Shown piece after piece: positions 1 to 5,279 of a stretch of 5,363 bases of DNA. A program made the translations under genes and the position numbers. Where the stretch lies: positions 1-5,363 of the forward strand of contig JANWHL010000033.1 of assembly GCA_025450405.1 (NCBI GenBank), in the 5' to 3' direction. The notes beneath the pieces were generated by a model. The model saw nothing but the letters and a program-made list of their open reading frames with translations, ran no database searches and had not been told where the DNA came from. This DNA comes from Ktedonobacterales bacterium. GTDB lineage: Bacteria; Chloroflexota; Ktedonobacteria; Ktedonobacterales; JADMIN01. The first letter of the stretch is position 1, and the number at the start of each line of letters is the position of its first letter.

Positions 1-837
1 GGCGGCGACGGGCACCAGGAATGGCGCCAGATATGGCACCAGGAGGGCCACGAGGGCATCGCATGCGGCGACGGCCAGCAGCGCCGCCAGCGCCCAGAGG
101 ACGGCGCGCACGAGGGTATCGAGCACCATGGCCGCGAAAGGTGTGGGATCGGTTGGGAAGAAGGCGCGCGCCACGGGAAAGATGTAGCCCGAGATGGTAT
201 CCAGGTGGTCCGCGGAGATGTAGCGGTCGTTCCGGTCCACAGTGATCCGCATCAGGGTGCCATCGGCGAAGAGCAGGTCGAGGTCCGCGGGTGTTTCGGG
301 GCGCTGGAGGTCCAGCGCGACACGGAGGTCGGCGGCCGCGGGCAGGGGCAGGCGGACCCCGGCGGCGGGCGTCGCGATCGCGCGCAGCGCACGGCCGTTC
401 GCCCGCACACGGAGATCGCGCCACTGGCTGAGGCCATCCAGGTCGCGCATCCACGCCTGGAAGCGGTAGTACGGGGAGCGGGAGATAGTGTGGAGGTAGG
501 CGGTGTCAAGGGTGAGGTTGTTGGTGCTGTCGGTGCCGTCAAGCTGATATTCGTGGTAGACCGGGTCGCGCGGCACGATCTCGATGGCCGTGGGCGAACC
601 AATCCGCCCGAGGACGACATCTTGGCCGCCGACTGAGAGCGCGGCCACGCCCGCGTGGTCATCCAATACCACGGGGAGCGTGACCCGCGCGCAGAGCGCG
701 TCCGCGGCGAGGAGGACGATCGCCAGCGCGGCCAGCGCGGCGGCATGCCAGACATACGGCGCCCAGGGCGGACGTAGCCAGCGCCGGATCGCGGCCAGGA
801 CAGGCACCGCGTGGGGCGGGAGACGGGGCGATTTCAC
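1..837 (-). CDS. Multi-pass membrane protein of unknown function, N-terminal 279 residues (cut by left edge)
   Basis: The frame is open from a GTG start at 837-835 to the window edge without a stop, and its GC-rich third positions look coding. The start was chosen because AGAGGA (850-845) lies 7 bases upstream and an in-frame TGA sits at 873-871. Residues 1-27 are basic and Pro-rich (cytoplasmic side). Residues about 28-48 form a hydrophobic helix (…ALAALAIVLLAADAL…). Residues about 50-235 are a mixed beta-type domain with no Cys cluster, probably outside the membrane; recognisable stretches are DPVYHEYQLDGTDSTNNLTL and FADGTLMRITVDRNDRYIS. Residues 236-258 and 259-279 are two further hydrophobic segments, the last one truncated. 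This layout (anchor, outer domain, then membrane helices) occurs in some polytopic cell-envelope and glycosyltransferase-like proteins, but I see no catalytic motif and assign no function. It lies downstream of the MalT-like gene on the same strand across a 280-bp gap. I am confident it is coding, not what it does. Confidence 0.8.
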   Translation of the reverse strand, partial: MKSPRLPPHAVPVLAAIRRWLRPPWAPYVWHAAALAALAIVLLAADALCARVTLPVVLDDHAGVAALSVGGQDVVLGRIGSPTAIEIVPRDPVYHEYQLDGTDSTNNLTLDTAYLHTISRSPYYRFQAWMRDLDGLSQWRDLRVRANGRALRAIATPAAGVRLPLPAAADLRVALDLQRPETPADLDLLFADGTLMRITVDRNDRYISADHLDTISGYIFPVARAFFPTDPTPFAAMVLDTLVRAVLWALAALLAVAACDALVALLVPYLAPFLVPVAA

Positions 838-865
838 GCCAACATCCTCTTTGGCGGGCGGCCAA
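837..865 (-). promoter_or_regulatory. Overlapping alternative hairpins around the start of the membrane gene
   Basis: On the minus strand the order is TTGGC (865-861), CGCCC, GCCAA (855-851), AGAGGATG, TTGGC (842-838), GTG. The central GCCAA can pair with the upstream TTGGC (5 bp, 5-base loop), leaving the ribosome binding site free. Alternatively it can pair with the downstream TTGGC, extended by one C-G pair to 6 bp, enclosing the ribosome binding site and using the first base of the start codon. The pairings are seen directly; any role in translation control is inferred. The stems are short. Confidence 0.3.
845..850 (-). promoter_or_regulatory. Ribosome binding site of the membrane protein gene, inside a possible hairpin switch
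   Basis: AGAGGA on the minus strand lies 7 bases before the GTG at 837-835 and decides this start. It is flanked by CGCCAA (856-851) and TTGGCG (842-837), which can pair over 6 bp and place the site in an 8-base loop. The competing pairing is described under the 837-865 entry. Confidence 0.6.
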
Positions 866-880
866 CACAGTCACCACCAC

Positions 881-904
881 GGGCTCGATACCCTATGCGA
901 GCCC
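881..904 (-). terminator. Bulged hairpin between the regulator and membrane genes (terminator-like, no T-run)
   Basis: GGGCTCG (881-887) pairs perfectly with CGAGCCC (898-904). Inside it ATA (888-890) pairs with TAT (894-896), leaving a CCC loop and one bulged G at 897, so the stem totals 10 bp. It lies 214 bases past the stop of the MalT-like gene and 44 bases before the start of the membrane gene, both on the minus strand. No T-run follows on either strand, so it does not fit a standard intrinsic terminator. It could be an RNA-stabilising hairpin or a protein binding site. Confidence 0.35.
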
Positions 905-1117
905 CAACCGCAACGCCCGCCCTTGGCCGGCATGCTCCCGCATGAATCGCCGTCTCCGGACACCACCCGCCGCCAGCTGGCTCTTCGCGTGATGCCGAGA
1001 GGGCGTCCGGCGCGCGACCGAGCGCCGCCAGGGCGGAAGCCTCTACGCTCGCGACACGCTCACCGCCGGAGTCAGTGTAGCGGATCACGCCGTGGCGGGC
1101 AAGGATCGCGCGGCTGG

Positions 1118-4100
1118 TCAGAGCAAATGCCGCTCGCGGGCGCGAGCGATGGCCTCGGTCCGGCTGCGGACACCCAGTTTGTTGAAGATGTGTTGCAGGT
1201 GGGTCTTGACGGTGCTGGGGGCGATGACCAGCTGCTCCGCGATGGCCTGGTTGGAGGCGCCGGCGGCGACGCGGGCAAGGACGCGCAGCTCCTGGTCCGT
1301 CAGGTCATCCGGACGGCGCGGCAGATCGAAGGTGTCGAGCAGGGAACGTACATAGCTCGCCGACACACCGCGCACGGCGGCCAGCCGGAGCAGCCGGGCC
1401 AGTGGGTCGCCGAGATCGACGAACGCGCGCACATAGCCCTCGGGCGCCGCCAGCTCCAGCGCGCGTCCGAGCGCCGCCATGCCGCGATCGCTCTTGCCTT
1501 TGCCCTGCCACGCCAGGGCCTCCAGCGTGAGCATCTCGAGTAGGACGTTCTGGCGGCCCGCTTCGGCGGCGGCTTCGCGGCGCGGCCGCACGATCTCCAG
1601 CGCGTCATCATAGCGGCGCTCGGCCAGCCAGAGCCGCGCCAGCGTCAGCTGCTCGTACTCCACCGTCATCGGGTCGGCCTCGAAACCGGGCAGGTCCGGA
1701 TCATCGCCCGCGCGGAACGCCGGCCGCCAGAGCGCCGCCGCGGCGATGTCGCCTTGCTGGATCGACCAGCGGGCCAGCACCATATCCAGAGTGCCGGCGA
1801 AAAAGCGATCCTCGCGCCGCTCGCGGCCGAGGTCCATGGCCGCCTCGCACGCGGCGCGCGCGGCGGCGGTGTTGCCCCGTGCCCGCTGGACGCGCATCAA
1901 CAGATCGTAGCTGTAGACGAGGTTGCCGCCGTGGCCGATCCGCTGATAGAGCGTGATGCAGGCTTCCGCGCATTCGAGCGCCTGATCCAGATCATCCCAT
2001 TCATAGAGCACCAGACCCAGCAGCAGATAGGCGAAACCAGCGGCGGGTGACAGAGCCAGGTGACCGGGGCCGCCCGCCTCGCGGATCGCCTCGCGGCAGC
2101 GCGCCGCCGCCTGGCGCAGTTGCCCCCCCTCGAACTCCACCAGCGCCCATTCGCCCAGGGAGAGCACGGTCATGAACTGATTGCCCGCGCGCCGGCCTAG
2201 CGGGACGGCGGCGGCGTAGACTTCGTCGGCCGCCGCCAGCTCGCCGCGCTCGAGATGGGCGGCGGCCAGAATGATGGTCGCGAGCGATCGCCATTCGTGT
2301 CCGTCCTCCGGCAGCAGGTCAAGCGCCTGGCGGGCGAGCGCGATACACCCCGCGATGTCGCCGTGCTGGCGCACCAGGTAGGCGCGCAGGGCCGCGAGCT
2401 GCCCGCGCTGCTCCGGCGTGCCGTGCTCGCCTTCCACGATCGGCGCGACCGCCGCGACCACGCGTTCCGCGGCCTCGTGGCGCCAGCTGAGGACGCAGGC
2501 CAGGGCGTGGGCGATCCCCAGGCGCGGGCGCGTGGCGCCGATCGACTCCGGGAGCGCCGCCAGCCAACCCTCGACCGTGGCCACCTCGCCGCGCTGCCAG
2601 ATCAGCGGCAGAGCGACCTCCTCGATCAGCACCGCGGCCCGCTCGACATCGCCACCGGCCAGCGCATGGCGCACCGCGTCGGTGGGCCGGCCTTGCGCGG
2701 CGTACCAGCCGCTGGCGCGCCGGTGCAGATCGCGCTCGCTCCCTGGCGCCGTCGCGTGCAAACGCGCCCGCAGCACCTCGGCGAACAGATGATGGTAGCG
2801 ATACCAGCGGCCGGTGTCGTCCAGGGGAATGACGAAGAGGTTGGAGTGATCGAGGGCGCGCAGCATCGCCTCGCCGTCGGCGCCACCAGTGACGGCGTCG
2901 CAGAGCGGGCCGCTCAGGTCGTCGAGGATGGAGGTCCGGAGCAGGAAACGCTGGATCGCCTCCGGCTGGCGGCGCAGCACCTCCTCCACCAGATAGGGCT
3001 CGACATAGCGCGGCGCGCTAATGGACGCCGCCACGGCCGTGGGAATCTCTTCGCGGCCGCGCAGCGCCAGCGCCGCGAGCTGGAGGCCGGCCAGCCAGCC
3101 CTCCGTGCGCTCGGCCAGCAGCGCCACACCGGCGTCATCCAGGCGGAGCCCCATCACCTGCTGGAGGAAGATCGCCGCCTCTTCGTCGGTGCAGCGGAGG
3201 TCGGCGGCGTGGAGCTCGGCCACCCGGCCGCGGGCGCGCAGCCGCGGCAGCGGCAGTGGCACCCCCACGCGGCTGGTCAGCACGACGTGCATGCGCGGGG
3301 GCAGGTGCTCGATGAAATAGGTGAGGCTGGTGTGGATGGCCGGCGTGGCGATGACGTGATAGTCGTCGAGCACGAGCGCGGCATCGGTGGCGAGCGCCGC
3401 GAGCGCGTTGACCAGCGTGGCGACGACCGCCTGGAGGGGGGCCGGCTGGGGCGAGCGGAGGGGCGCCAGGACATCCCGCGCGCTGAGATCGGGCATCACG
3501 GCGCGCAGCGCGGCCGTCACATAGGTCCAGAACTGGACGGGATCGTTGTCGGATTCGTCGAGCGAGACCCAGGCGAGCGGGAACTCGGAACCCACCCGCG
3601 TGGCGCGCCATTCGCTGAGGAGCGTCGTCTTGCCGAAGCCGGCGGGCGCGGTGACGAGAACCAGCGGCTGCTCCAGGTCGCGCGTGAGCTGGTCGGTCAG
3701 CCGGGTGCGGGGGATCAGTCGTGGACGCGGCGGGGGGACGGCGAGCTTGGTGCTCAGCAGCACGAACGCCTCGTGGGCGTCCTGGGTCGCGAGCGGACGA
3801 GTCGCGGCGGTGGCCTGGCGTGGGCCGCGCGCTGCGCTGTCAGACGCACTGGCGGACGCGCTGGCATCGCCACGCGCGCGGTCTTCCCCTCCCGCGCTGA
3901 CGGGCGCTGGAGCGATCACGCCGGGGGCCAGCGCCACCGCGGCGCCCCGCAGGCGCTCGGATGTCAACTCAGGCGATTTGCCCAGGTAGAACTTGCGCAG
4001 GCGCCCCGTGCGCATGCGGTAGGCCACCCAGTAATCTTCGCCACGCTGCCGGCGCTCTTTGCGCGCGGTGAAGACGCCCGCGGGATGGCGGAAGGCAAAG

Positions 4101-4282
4101 GAGCGGGTGGCGGGGTCGGCGAGCCAGGTGAACCACGCGGGCGTACCCACGGTGATCGTCGCGGCATCAATTGGATCGACGGCGGGAGGATCGCCGGGAG
4201 CGTCGTCGGGAGCCACGCCGGGGTGGTCGGCCGCCACCGGCCGCATGACGCCATCTTCGACCCGCGGGATGCGCGATGTCAT
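1118..4282 (-). CDS. MalT-like ATP-dependent LuxR-family transcriptional activator (LAL type) with an extra N-terminal domain
   Basis: A 1054-residue cytoplasmic signal-sensing activator. Regulators of this STAND class bind an inducer, exchange ADP for ATP, oligomerise and activate promoters. Residues 46-118 form an extra domain (AWFTWL, FTARKERRQRGEDYW, KFYLGKS). Residues 119-170 are a low-complexity Ala/Ser/Pro linker. The NTPase begins near 177 (LLSTKLAVPPPRP): Walker A APAGFGKTT at 212-220, Walker B LVLDDYH at 303-309, sensor TSR at 336-338, then RTEGWLAGLQLAALAL at 392-407 and YRYHHLFAEVLRARL at 494-508. Residues about 518-975 are helical TPR-like repeats, the usual inducer-binding part. 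A LuxR helix-turn-helix lies at 994-1050 (LTDQELRVL…TVKTHLQHIFNKLGVRSR). The family member E. coli MalT has 901 residues. The ATG at 4282-4280 was preferred over a TTG 36 bases upstream because GGAGG lies 6 bases before it. The inducer and target genes cannot be told from the sequence. It is divergent from the receiver gene. Confidence 0.93.
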   Translation of the reverse strand: MTSRIPRVEDGVMRPVAADHPGVAPDDAPGDPPAVDPIDAATITVGTPAWFTWLADPATRSFAFRHPAGVFTARKERRQRGEDYWVAYRMRTGRLRKFYLGKSPELTSERLRGAAVALAPGVIAPAPVSAGGEDRARGDASASASASDSAARGPRQATAATRPLATQDAHEAFVLLSTKLAVPPPRPRLIPRTRLTDQLTRDLEQPLVLVTAPAGFGKTTLLSEWRATRVGSEFPLAWVSLDESDNDPVQFWTYVTAALRAVMPDLSARDVLAPLRSPQPAPLQAVVATLVNALAALATDAALVLDDYHVIATPAIHTSLTYFIEHLPPRMHVVLTSRVGVPLPLPRLRARGRVAELHAADLRCTDEEAAIFLQQVMGLRLDDAGVALLAERTEGWLAGLQLAALALRGREEIPTAVAASISAPRYVEPYLVEEVLRRQPEAIQRFLLRTSILDDLSGPLCDAVTGGADGEAMLRALDHSNLFVIPLDDTGRWYRYHHLFAEVLRARLHATAPGSERDLHRRASGWYAAQGRPTDAVRHALAGGDVERAAVLIEEVALPLIWQRGEVATVEGWLAALPESIGATRPRLGIAHALACVLSWRHEAAERVVAAVAPIVEGEHGTPEQRGQLAALRAYLVRQHGDIAGCIALARQALDLLPEDGHEWRSLATIILAAAHLERGELAAADEVYAAAVPLGRRAGNQFMTVLSLGEWALVEFEGGQLRQAAARCREAIREAGGPGHLALSPAAGFAYLLLGLVLYEWDDLDQALECAEACITLYQRIGHGGNLVYSYDLLMRVQRARGNTAAARAACEAAMDLGRERREDRFFAGTLDMVLARWSIQQGDIAAAALWRPAFRAGDDPDLPGFEADPMTVEYEQLTLARLWLAERRYDDALEIVRPRREAAAEAGRQNVLLEMLTLEALAWQGKGKSDRGMAALGRALELAAPEGYVRAFVDLGDPLARLLRLAAVRGVSASYVRSLLDTFDLPRRPDDLTDQELRVLARVAAGASNQAIAEQLVIAPSTVKTHLQHIFNKLGVRSRTEAIARARERHLL

Positions 4283-4288
4283 GGGTGG

Positions 4289-4293
4289 CCTCC
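4289..4293 (-). promoter_or_regulatory. Ribosome binding site that fixes the start of the MalT-like gene
   Basis: GGAGG on the minus strand is 6 bases upstream of the ATG at 4282-4280. The alternative upstream TTG (4318-4316) has no such site and falls inside a repeated TGTTGGGTAATC motif, so the shorter product (1054 residues) is preferred. Confidence 0.8.
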
Positions 4294-4308
4294 AGCGGTG
4301 GCGAACCG

Positions 4309-4349
4309 GATTACCCAACAGGTCATCCGGTGACGGTGATTACCCAACA
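4309..4349. promoter_or_regulatory. Putative operator: two direct GATTACCCAACA copies flanking a dyad
   Basis: GATTACCCAACA occurs identically at 4309-4320 and 4338-4349, 29 bases start to start. Between them GTCATCCGGTGAC (4322-4334) is a 13-base dyad with one mismatched pair. The block ends 27 bases upstream of the ATG of the MalT-like gene, so it would lie in its promoter or leader. A third, inverted copy is at 4430-4439. The sequence does not resemble the GGGGATGAGG-type box known for E. coli MalT. Regulatory function is inferred from position and repetition. Confidence 0.45.
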
Positions 4350-4471
4350 CCATACCACGTAGAGTGGGGGGAGAGGTCGCCATTGCACACTCTGGGCCAG
4401 CCGGCATTCGACATCGCGCCGCGCGCGGCGTTGGGTAATATCAGATGCGCCATTCCCGTGCGACGCCGCAC
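4340..4471 (-). CDS. Possible 43-residue leader ORF upstream of the MalT-like gene (low confidence)
   Basis: AAGGAGGT (4488-4481, minus strand), the full anti-16S complement, is followed 9 bases later by GTG at 4471-4469. The frame runs 43 codons to a TAA at 4342-4340, which falls inside the second TGTTGGGTAATC motif copy, and ends 57 bases before the ATG of the MalT-like gene. The peptide would begin MRRRTGMAHLILPN and has no recognisable domain. Codon use includes ATA, TTA and AGA, unlike the neighbouring genes, so it is either a leader peptide translated for control or a chance ORF behind a chance Shine-Dalgarno sequence. The site itself is real sequence; translation is unproven. Confidence 0.25.
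   Translation of the reverse strand: MRRRTGMAHLILPNAARGAMSNAGWPRVCNGDLSPHSTWYGVG
4417..4439. promoter_or_regulatory. 14-bp perfect palindrome joined to an inverted third motif copy
   Basis: CGCCGCGCGCGGCG (4417-4430) equals its own reverse complement. GTTGGGTAAT (4430-4439), the inverted form of the motif at 4309 and 4338 (10 of 12 bases), begins at its last base. It may be a distal operator that works with the pair near the start codon, but GC-rich palindromes also arise by chance in such DNA. Confidence 0.3.
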
Positions 4472-4605
4472 GATAGGTCCACCTCCTTGGAAGACACGCC
4501 AACCGCCGCGCCGGCTCCGCCGCGTCTTCAGCGGGCGAGCGGGTGCCGGTGTGTCTTTCATCCCTGGAGATCACCCTTTGGGCGGACCGCGAATATCATG
4601 TCACG

Positions 4606-4647
4606 CCAGTACACTGGTCCCATACGCCCGCGGACATCCCCAGGGAT
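4606..4647. promoter_or_regulatory. Two 5-2-5 dyads, 30 bp centre to centre, upstream of the receiver gene
   Basis: CCAGTACACTGG (4606-4617) and ATCCCCAGGGAT (4636-4647) are both inverted repeats with 5-base arms and a 2-base centre. Their centres are 30 bp apart, about three helical turns. The second also forms an 8-base inverted pair with ATCCCTGG at 4560-4567. The two dyads differ in sequence, so if they are binding sites they need not bind the same protein. Confidence 0.25.
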
Positions 4648-4675
4648 ACGCGCGCCCTTTCTCTAGCTACGCACA

Positions 4676-4699
4676 CTTGTCACTCATCCACCTTGTCAC
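4676..4699 (+). repeat. Tandem CTTGTCAC direct repeat upstream of the receiver gene
   Basis: CTTGTCAC occurs at 4676-4683 and 4692-4699, a 16-bp period, with partly matching flanks. TTGTCA resembles a sigma70 -35 hexamer, but no good -10 lies about 17 bases downstream of either copy, so it may instead be an activator half-site pair. Confidence 0.3.
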
Positions 4700-4799
4700 C
4701 CTTCCACTCCCTGTCCAGACCATCGCCACCCTCGCCATGTCCGGCGGGTAGCGACGTGGACAATATCCTGGCCGGCGCCCGGACGCGCGCCGCCCGGCG

Positions 4800-4805
4800 A
4801 AAGGA
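4800..4805 (+). promoter_or_regulatory. Ribosome binding site of the response regulator
   Basis: AAAGGA lies 7 bases before the ATG at 4813-4815. The frame is open further upstream to 4543, but that extension is intergenic in character and lacks receiver homology, so the ATG at 4813 is taken as the start. Confidence 0.7.
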
Positions 4806-4812
4806 TTACTCG

Positions 4813-5208
4813 ATGGGCCACTCGATACTCGTTGTGGACGACGACCGCGGCATCCTCGATTGCATCACGCAGCTGCTGGAAGACGAGGGCTATAAGGTCG
4901 TGGCGTGCGCCAACGGGTACGCGGCGCTCGAGCAGGCGCGACGTGAGACGCCGAGCCTCGCGCTGATCGATCTGCTGATGCCGGGGATGGATGGCGCCAC
5001 GTTGATCGGGCACCTGCGGGCGGAGCTGGGCGAGTCCCCGCCAATTCTGATGATGAGCGCCTCGGCCAACTATAACTACGTGCGGGCGCTGCCGATCCAG
5101 GGTTTCCTGGGCAAGCCCTTCGACCTCGACGATCTGCTGGGCCACATCGCGCGCTACGCCGCGACCCCGCTGGCGATGCCGGGCGGCCGGCTGGCGGAGC
5201 TGGCGTAG
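4813..5208 (+). CDS. Single-domain response regulator (CheY-like receiver)
   Basis: A 131-residue cytoplasmic phosphoacceptor protein that is nearly all receiver domain, with no DNA-binding or enzymatic output. Residues 5-11 (ILVVDDD) carry the acidic pocket (D9, D10). D53 in LALIDLLMPGMDG is the phosphorylation site. S82 is the switch Ser/Thr, F98 the aromatic switch position, and K101-P102 the conserved Lys-Pro before FDLDDLL. All key residues are present, so it should be phosphorylatable. The stretch from S82 to K101 is 19 residues, against 22 in CheY (T87 to K109), so the alpha-4 region is shortened. A short tail (about 117-131, ATPLAMPGGRLAELA) follows. No kinase is encoded nearby, so the partner is unknown; stand-alone receivers often act in phosphorelays or by protein-protein contact. 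It is transcribed divergently from the MalT-like gene. Confidence 0.93.
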   Translation: MGHSILVVDDDRGILDCITQLLEDEGYKVVACANGYAALEQARRETPSLALIDLLMPGMDGATLIGHLRAELGESPPILMMSASANYNYVRALPIQGFLGKPFDLDDLLGHIARYAATPLAMPGGRLAELA

Positions 5209-5211
5209 CGG

Positions 5212-5279
5212 CCCTCACCCCCAGCCCCCAGTGGGGGACCCCAGCCCCTCTCCCGCGAGGAGCGGGGAGTCAGGGGCTG
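5212..5279. repeat. C-rich palindromic intergenic repeat, terminator-like, after the receiver gene
   Basis: It starts 3 bases past the receiver stop. CCCCC-AGT-GGGGG (5225-5237) forms a small hairpin. CAGCCCCT (5242-5249) pairs with AGGGGCTG (5272-5279) and the stem continues through CTCCC/GGGAG with small bulges to a loop near 5257-5261. CCCCAGCCCC is present twice (5219-5228 and 5239-5248). From memory, similar CCCTCACCCCCAGCCCCTCTCCC elements are dispersed between genes in several Chloroflexota genomes. There is no T-run, so factor-independent termination is not certain. Confidence 0.5.

Larger units (their letters stand above)
4283..4812. other. 530-bp divergent intergenic control region
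   Basis: This stretch separates two divergent start codons (4282 minus, 4813 plus). I see no confidently conserved gene in it. It holds the TTACCCAAC motif copies, a dyad, a 14-bp palindrome, a possible leader ORF with a perfect Shine-Dalgarno sequence on the minus strand, two 5-2-5 dyads, and two TTGTCAC repeats on the receiver side. I looked for sigma70-like -35/-10 pairs for both genes and found only weak candidates: CAATAT at 4761-4766 and TATCAT at 4594-4599 on the plus strand, neither with a good -35 at the right distance. Promoters are therefore not called. Confidence 0.7.

Noticed and set aside
205..755. Open frames on both strands at 205-636 (plus) and 252-755 (minus)
   Set aside because: Both are shadows of the membrane protein gene, whose own frame gives a sensible hydrophobic and domain pattern; the shadows give only Arg/Pro/Ser-rich sequence.
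834..1088. An 84-codon minus-strand frame from a GTG at 1088, whose TGA overlaps the GTG start of the membrane gene (GTGA)
   Set aside because: The overlap looks like translational coupling and the first 30 codons have GC-rich third positions. However, there is no ribosome binding site at 1088, the second half uses ATA, CGA and AGG codons and runs through the hairpins, and the peptide matches nothing I know.
4283..4318. A 12-residue longer start (TTG at 4318) for the MalT-like protein
   Set aside because: It has no ribosome binding site and lies inside the repeated TGTTGGGTAATC motif, whereas the ATG at 4282 has GGAGG at good spacing.
2255..4333. A 692-codon open frame on the plus strand, antisense to the MalT-like gene
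   Set aside because: It mirrors the codon structure of the real gene on the opposite strand, is rich in Arg, Gly and Ala without any domain, and long antisense frames are expected in GC-rich DNA.
4479..4490. CCACCTCCTTGG on the plus strand resembling the 3' end of 16S rRNA
   Set aside because: Only the anti-Shine-Dalgarno core matches and the surrounding bases do not look like rRNA; it is better read as a Shine-Dalgarno sequence on the other strand.
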